Source: Rebecca billardiae RCC1528 (Eukaryota; Haptophyta). From it: a DNA stretch of 64,000 nucleotides. Within the stretch, counting starts at the first letter, position 1, and every line of letters starts with the position of its first letter. Where the stretch lies: contig OZ251234.1 in the NCBI GenBank assembly GCA_965240325.2, forward strand, positions 806,001 through 870,000, written 5' to 3'. Positions 31,319 to 39,460 of the stretch are shown piece by piece. A program made the translations under genes and the position numbers. The notes under the pieces are model-generated. The model worked only from the letters and a program-made list of their open reading frames with translations. It searched no databases and was not told the origin of the DNA.

Positions 31319-31784
31319 TGTCAAAGGAATCGCCAATCTACAGTTTACTAAGAATAAGAGACGCACACAGCTCAGGCAGGCGAGATTGACGCCCGCCAAC
31401 TGTCACCGCCCATGAAGCCGTCGCCGATGGCAGTGATTTCCACTTTCCAATCCAACATTTTACTCGCAGTCACACAGTGGCGGCGCGACCGCTGCGGCGG
31501 CGCTCGCACAAAATTCATCCAAAATCAACACTGACCTGATCATAAATCGACAGCAAAACAGCATGGACGGCAACGTACATCCTACGACCTCATCTCGAAG
31601 CTTCTGAGACAGAATCAGACGAACGAGTCACCGTCCGGGAATGTCACCGTCCGGGAATCTTTGACCCGCGAAGACGACGTGTCGATCCGAAATTACTTCG
31701 CTAAAATTAGCCGACAGCTCGATCCACGCTGAAGCTCCATTCGTTCGTCCGCGCAATGTCTGTGGCCGCGCGGTTCTCTCAACA
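31319..31784 (+). repeat. 5' LTR of the gag-only element, with 86-bp insertion
   Basis: Compared with the 3' LTR it has 90 extra bases (31345-31430 plus a CAGT duplication). The inserted block begins with the 48-bp dispersed repeat in reverse orientation. Confidence 0.9.
31345..31430 (-). mobile_element. 86-bp insertion inside the LTR, carrying the 48-bp dispersed repeat (copy 2)
   Basis: Absent from the matching 3' LTR, so its boundaries are exact: flanking CAGT at 31341-31344 and 31431-31434. Its first ~42 bp match the repeats at 3981-4028 and 46011-46058 in reverse complement. No inverted ends are evident. Because the other copies also have TACAG next to the shared block, CAGT may be part of the element and not a duplicated target. 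Confidence 0.8.
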
Positions 31785-34359
31785 TGCTAGCAGGTGCAGG
31801 GACTACTTGGGCAAGGACGGAGATGGCAAGAACAGCGGCAAGGACGTGAACGGCCATCAGCCCGCCCCAGTTGCTCCCCTCATTGGGTTGAAGCCAGGCG
31901 TGGCAGCGCAAAAGCGCTCGGCGATTGCGCAAAGTCGCACGCCCAACTACCTCGCCGCTGCCCTGAGGGGCATGCAGGCTGAGATGAAGCGGCAAGGCGA
32001 GAAGCTCACGCTTCTCTGCAAGCCCATCTCCAGCGCCTACGGGCCTGGCAACACCGCTGACCTGAACTCAGGCAGCCACGTGACGAGTGCGATCGCACCG
32101 CGCGTCACCGACCGGCTTCATGCCGAGTCAATCAAGGATCACCTTGAGGAGGAGGTTTGCGCACAGTGCGGTGAGGAGGAGCGTTGCCGCTCGCATCCCT
32201 CGCCATCGCGCCACTCCATCCGCACGCACGTCGTTGCGCAGGGGATCTCAACAACTACCGCTCGGCACTTTGCGCCCGCAAGCGAGGAGCGCGCGGCCGA
32301 GAGCCCGCAGCTCAAGGAGTGCCTTGCAGCCTCCGAGTCATCGAACGAGGTCACCGAGCGTTCCGGGGCAGATGCAGCGCTCGACGCTGCTGCCGCTGAT
32401 GCCGCCTCGACCGTCGAGGCCCTCGAGCCTGCTGACGCTGCTCGGCGTGCTGGCCATCTGGCAGCCGCCCGTGACAGCGCGGTGGTCGTGACCGCCGCAG
32501 TCAGTCTGCAGCCTCGCGCGCATGACACTGTGTCTGAGTCTGACCGATCGAACGATGACATTAGCACCGATGAGTGCGACTCAAACGACCTGTATGGTCT
32601 GGCAGAGCAAACTATGCTCCAAGATGCTACGACGCGTGACTCAGTCACCGCGAGCACCAGCCCCAATATTCATTGGGACCGAACCAAACCCATCGTATTC
32701 TTGGAGATGACCAACAAATACGTTTACCCCAAAATTCACGAGGCCCTCGCAGGCCCAACGATGGCTTCCGAAGCCGAGCTGCTCGCCACGAGCGACACAA
32801 GCAGCCGCGAGATGACCGCCGCAGAGACGGCAGAGTCCTCGTCTGGCACGTATCGACTCGCGTCGAACATAGGAAGCGCATACGATGCAGGGGGGGCATC
32901 ATACACCTGCTTGACGGCAAAGCCGCAGCAAAACCAAGTTGGCGAGCGCGACGCGCATGCGCATGCATCAGCTGCGTCAGCCATCACAACGCCACACTCT
33001 TGCAAGGAAGAGTATTCCGCCGAAGCTGCCGCGGATGCACATGCATCACCGCAGGACAGAACGAGCGTGAAGAAGCCCAAAGAAGGCACCACCGCCTCGA
33101 CGAGGGTCACTCCTCGCTCGAAGGTAGAGCGCGAATCGCCACAGAGCGCGCGCGACATATCGACCAATGCACTTGAGTCGAAGAAACGTGACTGGATAGT
33201 CATTGAAGGAGGAGTCACAGACTCTAGTCCAAACAAGAAGGAACGTGTGTTCATGGCACGCGAATCCTCGGCAGGAGTGGACACACCCGCCACACACAAG
33301 CTGACACAGTCGGCTCTGAAATCCAAGCGCGCGGTACACAGCGCGATACGGGATGCACTCGCAGAAGTGAGCACCTACTACAAGGGCAAATCCTCAGATG
33401 TCACACCTGACATATTGGAGCCCAAGGATAGCAAGCTATCCGGCTTTCAACTCATTGCCAAAGATAAATGGGTGAAAGACGCAGCCAAAATCGATCCATA
33501 CAAGGCTGATAACGCTGACGCCAATAAGATCGGATCGGTCTACGATCGATCTGCGGCGGCGATATTCAAGCAGCTGAAGGACTCTATTGAGCCTCAGTTA
33601 TTCGCCTATCTGGAATCGAAGCTGCACATCAGCGATCCGACCAAGAACTACTTGGATCTGGCGCTGCTGCTACAGATATTCGAGCGAGAGCTCAAGATCA
33701 CAACTATGTCCGAACTCAGGGATGAATTCCTGAAGTTATACCCGACAAAGGTGTCGCCCGTGGGCGCATCGGACATTATCAAGAAATCCGTCGAGCAAGT
33801 CCGCTCATCTCGATATGGGAATCTGGACGATGCTACGATGTTGGTCTTCAAGCTGTATAACAGCACGCACGACCATCCCCAAGTCTACGAGTCAGTTATC
33901 TCGCACTTCGGAGCGCTCACGCCCGAGCAATGTGTGGATAACACTGACCAGATAATGGCCCAGATGGAAGATGCCTACAAACGGCACGGCTCAATGAAGC
34001 TACTCCATCAGAACAATACCAAGGGGAGAGAGACCGAATACTATTCCAAGATACGCCAAAATGCTGATTATCAGCAAGGCACGCGGCGACGCGGTGACTT
34101 TGAGGGCGCCGAAGTCTTCGCCGCTCAGGCCCAAAAGGCTCAAGCCAATGGCGAGAGCGGGCCGAATAATTCGGACACCGGCAAACGGTGCACTCACTGT
34201 GGTCTCAAGAACCATACTGCCCAGCAGTGTTGGAAGCTCCACCCAGAGCTACGCCCCAAGGCCAACAATTACAACAAAGGCAAAAACAAAGGAGCCAACA
34301 AGTTTCCCAAGGAGCGTATCCATTTCCTGGATATTCCTGCTCCAGATGCCTATGATTAA
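31756..34359 (+). CDS. Gag protein of the non-autonomous LTR element
   Basis: 867 residues; the start codon at 31756 lies inside the 5' LTR. The first ~500 residues are Ser/Thr/Ala/Glu-rich and lack known domains, apart from a Cys/His cluster (CAQCGEEERCRSH, about 135-147). From about residue 530 the protein aligns with Copia1 gag: IFKQLKDSIEPQLFAYLESK, TTMSELRDEFLKLYP and LDDATMLVFKLYNSTHDHP have close counterparts there. The zinc knuckle is CTHCGLKNHTAQQC near the C-terminus. It presumably forms or joins particles made with Copia1-type pol supplied in trans (inference). Confidence 0.9.
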   Translation: MSVAARFSQHASRCRDYLGKDGDGKNSGKDVNGHQPAPVAPLIGLKPGVAAQKRSAIAQSRTPNYLAAALRGMQAEMKRQGEKLTLLCKPISSAYGPGNTADLNSGSHVTSAIAPRVTDRLHAESIKDHLEEEVCAQCGEEERCRSHPSPSRHSIRTHVVAQGISTTTARHFAPASEERAAESPQLKECLAASESSNEVTERSGADAALDAAAADAASTVEALEPADAARRAGHLAAARDSAVVVTAAVSLQPRAHDTVSESDRSNDDISTDECDSNDLYGLAEQTMLQDATTRDSVTASTSPNIHWDRTKPIVFLEMTNKYVYPKIHEALAGPTMASEAELLATSDTSSREMTAAETAESSSGTYRLASNIGSAYDAGGASYTCLTAKPQQNQVGERDAHAHASAASAITTPHSCKEEYSAEAAADAHASPQDRTSVKKPKEGTTASTRVTPRSKVERESPQSARDISTNALESKKRDWIVIEGGVTDSSPNKKERVFMARESSAGVDTPATHKLTQSALKSKRAVHSAIRDALAEVSTYYKGKSSDVTPDILEPKDSKLSGFQLIAKDKWVKDAAKIDPYKADNADANKIGSVYDRSAAAIFKQLKDSIEPQLFAYLESKLHISDPTKNYLDLALLLQIFERELKITTMSELRDEFLKLYPTKVSPVGASDIIKKSVEQVRSSRYGNLDDATMLVFKLYNSTHDHPQVYESVISHFGALTPEQCVDNTDQIMAQMEDAYKRHGSMKLLHQNNTKGRETEYYSKIRQNADYQQGTRRRGDFEGAEVFAAQAQKAQANGESGPNNSDTGKRCTHCGLKNHTAQQCWKLHPELRPKANNYNKGKNKGANKFPKERIHFLDIPAPDAYD

Positions 34360-34628
34360 CTATCAAGGCAGGGCATAGCCCAATAACAAGGTCCAAAATC
34401 CAGGCCAAAGAGTGACAATGCGGTGCATATAATGCCCAGGACTGACTCGGGTTACCTAAAACCGTCACACGGAAGTCCCAGCACTTGACCCGTATCCTGG
34501 CATTTGCAACCGTTGCTGACTGCTTCAATTCACTCATGCACACAGATGCACAAACAATACCAAGCCCAAAACCACTCATAATCCAAGCTTAGTCTTCACA
34601 GACGAGCGCATATTGGATTGAGGGGGGG
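34360..34628. other. Internal 3' region of the gag-only element
   Basis: Between the gag stop and the 3' LTR; ends in the polypurine tract GAGGGGGGG at about 34620-34628. No trace of pol. Confidence 0.6.
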
Positions 34629-35004
34629 TGTCAAAGGAATCGCCAATCTACAGTGATTTCCACTTTCCAATCCAACATTTTACTCGCAGTCACACAGTGG
34701 CGGCGCGACCGCTGCGGCGGCGCTCGCACAAAATTCATCCAAAATCAACACTGACCTGATCATAAATCGACAGCAAAACAGCATGGACGGCAACGTACAT
34801 CCTACGACCTCATCTCGAAGCTTCTGAGACAGAATCAGACGAACGAGTCACCGTCCGGGAATGTCACCGTCCGGGAATCTTTGACCCGCGAAGACGACGT
34901 GTCGATCCGAAATTACTTCGCTAAAATTAGCCGACAGCTCGATCCACGCTGAAGCTCCATTCGTTCGTCCGCGCAATGTCTGTGGCCGCGCGGTTCTCTC
35001 AACA
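34629..35004 (+). repeat. 3' LTR of the gag-only element (376 bp)
   Basis: Begins TGTCAAAGGAATCGCC and ends TTCTCTCAACA. Serves as the uninterrupted reference for the 5' LTR. Confidence 0.93.
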
Positions 35005-35389
35005 AGTGGTCATCATTAAAACCGCGACCAATCGGATGGCCTGCATAGCGCGAAACGCGGCTGGAGCCTGCGCGCCATCAACTCCTTTGATCAGTCAAAC
35101 CGCAAACGTCGTCGCTCCTTAGTCCTTGAATCTCATTGGCCGAAAAAAAGTGCTTGTAACGGGTCGTTACGTTACGCATCCTAAAGGACGTAAGTTTTTT
35201 TGATTTTTTCGGACGGGCGTCACACGGCACTCTTTACTTATGAACTTGTCGTGGGCGCGACCTTTTGTCGCCGAATGGATAACTACCTCTATATGTGGTC
35301 TCAAAAATCGAAACTCGGTCTCCTCCAGCCCTGTAAATCGTCCCCCGACTCCCCCCGTCCCTTTTTTTCTTATTGATCAAATAAGATCT

Positions 35390-36109
35390 TATTGGGTAAA
35401 CGCGAGCTCCGAGCGTGTCGAGCCCTGCTAAAAGCTCACCGGCGCGTAGCCGGGCGCGTCGACGATGACGCCCACGAGGCAATCTGACCCTCGCTCCTCT
35501 GACGAGCGAAGCTAATCCTCCTGCCGCAACCAACTTTCGGTTGCGCAGGGTGACACGGCGTTTTGCGGCCCGGCTCGGGAATCTTGTAACCTTCCTGAGC
35601 CCCGCTTCCGTGCGTCCGCCAATCGCAGGCGTTACCGACGCACCGCCGTAAGCTCATCTTTCCCCCAGGTACTCGGTAATGTCATCGGACCTGGGTAAGC
35701 TGCGCACGGACCCATGATCCCGGATTCTCGATTCTCAAAACTGAGAATCCGGGCGTCCATGAATGAAGTGATCGAGTCCGTTGTTCCTTGGACTCTTCCA
35801 CGATGGCGCCCGTCTGTGCCGCCGGCGTGCCATCCGTGCCGCGCTGCGCCGGGCCGTACCGCCCGCGCACGCGCCGCGTCCGTGTCGCTCCGCGTCTGCG
35901 CTGCCGCGTCCGCGCTCCGCGTCCACGTCGCTCCGCGCCAGCGCTGCTGCGCTCGCGCTCCTGCCGCCGCGCGCGCCGCGCGCGCGCGCCGCCAGAGCCA
36001 GCCACTGCGTAGCTGATGCCGCCGGCCCGCCTGGTGCGGCGCCGGCCCTGACGTCCCAGCGGCGACGCCATCTGCTGAGATGCGCGCCCCAGGCTGCGTC
36101 AGCTCAACA
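35390..36109 (-). repeat. Copia3 3' LTR (720 bp)
   Basis: Constant offset of 6,676 bp from the other LTR throughout, with no difference seen by eye. Contains an IR-like TCTCGATTCTCAAAACTGAGAA segment. Confidence 0.92.
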
Positions 36110-36145
36110 CCCCCCCTCGACAGCCATAGCCGCGAGCTGCGCCGC

Positions 36146-39100
36146 TTACCGCGCGCGCGTCGGGTGTCGGTCCACCATGATGGCGTCGACGTGCCGCTTG
36201 AACGTCGCACCGTCCGTCGCCTTCGTCATGATGTCAGAGTGGTTGAGTGAGGTGTGTACCTTGACCACCTTTACCTTGCCACCCTCCTGCGCGTCACGCA
36301 CATAGTGATGCTTGATCTCGATGTGCTTCGAGCGCTTGTGGTGCACAGGATTCTCCACGAGGTCGATAGCCCCCTTGTTGTCCTCTCGCACCTCCGTCGC
36401 GTCCCGCGGCGGCTGCCGCATGGACTCGAGTATGCTCCGCAAGTAGCTCACCTCGCGGCAGCAATCGCTCAGCGCGACGTACTCCGCCTCCGTCGAGCTC
36501 AGCGAGACTGTACCTTGCAGCCCGCTGTGCCACGACACAGGCGCCCCATTGTAGAACACAATGTATCCACCCGTCGACCTGCCCTTGGTCTCCACCGGAT
36601 TGCTTGCCCAATCGGAGTCAGCGAAAGCAAGTAGGTCGGGGTGCTCGGAATCTGTCGCAAACTTGAACAAGATTCCCAATCGCGGGCATCCACGTAAGTA
36701 GCGCAGCACGCGCTTCGCACTTACCAGATCCACCGCCCGCGGACATGACATGCGTCGCGTCAGCATGTTCACCGCGTGCGCGATGTCCGGCCGCGCCGTG
36801 ACCATCGCAAACATGAGACATCCCACCATCGCCTGGTAGTTCTCAATCTCTGCGCGCTGCAGCAACGCCTCGTCGTCGTCGCTCAGCTGCGCCCGCGCCG
36901 CCGGCTCCGGCGTGCGCGCCGGCGTGCTTGCGTTCAAACCGAACCGCTGAAGCACGCTCTCGACGTACGGCCCCAGATGCATCAGGATGCCGTCGTCATG
37001 AACTTCAAACACGGCGCCCAGGAACTTATCGAGCCGCTCACTCAGCTTGATCTCGTAGTGCTCCTTCAGGTCAGCCGCCAGCTTCTCCACCGCGCGCGCG
37101 TCGCGCGTCAGGTTGAGAAACAGCAAGTCGTCGACAAAGCCGCCCGCGATGATGAACTCGCCCGGCGCCGACTCCTTGACGTAGATGCACGGCGCACTCG
37201 GACACTCCGAGAAGCCGCGCGCGAGCAGCTGGGTGCGGTGCGTGCGATGCCACGCGCGCCCAGACTGGCGTAGGCCCGGATACGCCTTCAGGCTCCGGCC
37301 CACGACTTTGTACCCCGGCGGCGCCTGCGTGCTCGGCACGTAGCCCGGCGGGAATGAGAAGAGAGGCCGCTCATCCGGCTTCAACTCCGAGTTGAGGTAC
37401 GCGTCCTTGACGTCGCCCTTCGACAGTATGCCCAGCGCCACAACCGACGCTGCACCCAAGTCGACTCTCGCGCCCGCCTGCTGAGCGGCGATCGCCACGA
37501 GTAGTCGCACTTGTTCCGGCCGGATCGTCGGAGCAAAGACCTCCTGAAAGTCGATCCCCGGCCGCTGTAGGTTCCCCAGTAGCACCGACCGCGCCTTGAA
37601 GCGCGTCACCTCGCCCTCCGGGTTCGACTTCACGTCAAAGACCCACTGGCTCGGCAACACTCGCGTGCCCTCCTGAACCACCACCTCCTCCGAGGTGCCG
37701 AGCAACTTGTGACCTTCCAAGTGCTCGAGCATGGCGCCCTGCCACTGGGGCGCCTCCGCCGACCGCATCGCCTCGCGATAGTTCGTCGGCACCTTCACGT
37801 TGATCTTCTGGAACACCGACGCGGCGCTGACGACGGCAGTAAGCAGCTGCGGCCGTCGGCGCGACGTCCGATCCCTGCGAAGCGGATCGTGTCCCATATC
37901 CAGGCCGGGCGGCGGCGCGTCCTCGATCACGCCGTCGTCACCGTCTGCGCCGCGCGGCGGCCCGCCAGCATCTGCTGCGGCCCCGCGCCGTGATTCCGTC
38001 GGCGGTATCTGATCCTGCCGACCCGGCTGCGTCATCGACGCGCCTGCCCCGCCACGCCCGCCCTGCGGCGTCGGCGTCGACGGCTGTGCGCTCGCGCTGC
38101 TGCACCCGCGTTGTCCCGCGTCCACGCTGCTGCGCCCGCGCCCCGACGTTGACGCATCTACGTCGTCGTCGTACCCGACGTCGAACTCTGTCGCGTCGTC
38201 ATTCCCGGCGTCGGCTGGCGTCTCGCCGCCGTCGCCGTCCTCGTCCTCACCGTCGGCATCACCGCCGACTGGACGATGTCCGCCGCTTACTGCGGCGCCG
38301 TCACCATCACCCACGTACGCGCCACCGTCAGGTGCGCCCAGCGACGAGTGCCCCCCCTCGACCAGGTCGGTCTCGTCGATGCGTACGTCACGTGAGTGAA
38401 CGAGACGTCCGTCGTCTAAACGACATACGTACCCAAGCACGTAGCGCCATGTACCGCGCCACTGCACGCCGTGCCCACCCCAGAGATAGACACGTCCGGG
38501 TAGTGCGCGCTGCTTCAGCTGCCCCAATGCATTGCGCCGTGCGCCCAGCATCAGCACGCGGCAGCGCGCGCCAAACGCCACGTGATGCTTCCACGTCGGG
38601 CGTTTCCCAAAGAACAGCTCATCCGGCGTGAGCCACTCAATGTCTCCATCGTCACGAATGATACCACGTGACGCCAGTCGATTGCGCGACGCGCATGCGT
38701 GCCACGCCGCGTAGTGCCAATCGACCCTCGAGACTCCACGCGCAACGACCGTGGCGCGCAGCCTCGACTTCAGCGTGCGGATAGCGCGTTCCGCCACGCC
38801 ATTCGAGCTCGGCGAGTCGGGCGCCGACGTGACCGTCGACGAGAACCCAAGCTTAGCCAGCTCACCCTCGACGTACGTACTCAGCAACGTCGAGCCACCG
38901 TCGGTGTGAATATGGCGTCGCGCCATAGTACACCCCGACGCCAGGACCCAATGCGACATGTGCATGGCCCCTGTTCCAAGCAACTGCGCGTACCAGCGGA
39001 ATGCCCGACCAACCTCGGCGTCATCCAAGCTGCGTAGCGCGTACACTTGCCATCGACGTGAATGCCCATCGATGAATATGATCCCATGAGGATACCCTCC

Positions 39101-39460
39101 ACGTGCGCCATCGGCCCCAACTGGTAAGTCGATGCGTGCCATAGAGAAGATGTCGACGTGCGTCACCTGCCCAGGGTAGTGCGCCGTCGGCATCGCGTCC
39201 GCGAACGACCGCCGCGTCATGCCCGCCGCCGACTGCTCGTCGAGCGGCTCACGCCGCGCGTTCGCCCCCTCCATCCCCTCGGCCACGCGTCGCGTGCGCT
39301 CGAGTAGACGTTGGTCATTGGTGCCCGTTCGAACCGACCAAGTGCGTAACCACGCCGGATCAGCGCCTCGCGCCGCCTCCGTAGTAGTAGTGGTATCAGA
39401 TACCGTAGTGGTTGTGTTTGTGGCTCGCACCTGCGCGGGTTCCGGGCTTAGGCGTTTGGG
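36146..39460 (-). CDS. Copia3 pol (integrase, reverse transcriptase, RNase H), entered by -1 frameshift
   Basis: About 1,100 residues downstream of the slippery site; the frame is open further upstream, but that part overlaps gag-protease. Integrase catalytic residues: Asp in VDIFSMARIDL, Asp in HTDGGSTLL and Glu in NGVAERAIRTL. An Asp/Gly-rich linker is followed by reverse transcriptase (VFDVKSNPEGEVTRFKAR; GDVKDAYLNSEL; catalytic FVDDLL in place of the usual YVDD). RNase H follows, with ADSDWASNP, SSTEAEYVAL and REDNKGAIDLVENPVHHKR. No stop interrupts it. The pol frame is -1 relative to gag, and the CCCAAAC heptamer sits one codon before the gag stop. Confidence 0.92.
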   Translation of the reverse strand, partial: PKRLSPEPAQVRATNTTTTVSDTTTTTEAARGADPAWLRTWSVRTGTNDQRLLERTRRVAEGMEGANARREPLDEQSAAGMTRRSFADAMPTAHYPGQVTHVDIFSMARIDLPVGADGARGGYPHGIIFIDGHSRRWQVYALRSLDDAEVGRAFRWYAQLLGTGAMHMSHWVLASGCTMARRHIHTDGGSTLLSTYVEGELAKLGFSSTVTSAPDSPSSNGVAERAIRTLKSRLRATVVARGVSRVDWHYAAWHACASRNRLASRGIIRDDGDIEWLTPDELFFGKRPTWKHHVAFGARCRVLMLGARRNALGQLKQRALPGRVYLWGGHGVQWRGTWRYVLGYVCRLDDGRLVHSRDVRIDETDLVEGGHSSLGAPDGGAYVGDGDGAAVSGGHRPVGGDADGEDEDGDGGETPADAGNDDATEFDVGYDDDVDASTSGRGRSSVDAGQRGCSSASAQPSTPTPQGGRGGAGASMTQPGRQDQIPPTESRRGAAADAGGPPRGADGDDGVIEDAPPPGLDMGHDPLRRDRTSRRRPQLLTAVVSAASVFQKINVKVPTNYREAMRSAEAPQWQGAMLEHLEGHKLLGTSEEVVVQEGTRVLPSQWVFDVKSNPEGEVTRFKARSVLLGNLQRPGIDFQEVFAPTIRPEQVRLLVAIAAQQAGARVDLGAASVVALGILSKGDVKDAYLNSELKPDERPLFSFPPGYVPSTQAPPGYKVVGRSLKAYPGLRQSGRAWHRTHRTQLLARGFSECPSAPCIYVKESAPGEFIIAGGFVDDLLFLNLTRDARAVEKLAADLKEHYEIKLSERLDKFLGAVFEVHDDGILMHLGPYVESVLQRFGLNASTPARTPEPAARAQLSDDDEALLQRAEIENYQAMVGCLMFAMVTARPDIAHAVNMLTRRMSCPRAVDLVSAKRVLRYLRGCPRLGILFKFATDSEHPDLLAFADSDWASNPVETKGRSTGGYIVFYNGAPVSWHSGLQGTVSLSSTEAEYVALSDCCREVSYLRSILESMRQPPRDATEVREDNKGAIDLVENPVHHKRSKHIEIKHHYVRDAQEGGKVKVVKVHTSLNHSDIMTKATDGATFKRHVDAIMVDRHPTRAR

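Larger units (their letters stand above)
31319..35004 (+). mobile_element. Gag-only LTR retrotransposon related to Copia1
   Basis: LTRs are 31319-31784 (466 bp, containing a 90-bp insertion) and 34629-35004 (376 bp); without the insertion they match over 376 bp. A GAGGGGGGG purine tract precedes the 3' LTR, and both LTRs start TGTCAAAGG, like Copia1. Flanks ATTGG and AGTGG are an imperfect target duplication. It encodes one gag-like protein and no protease, integrase or reverse transcriptase, the organisation of non-autonomous TR-GAG-type elements. Confidence 0.9.
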
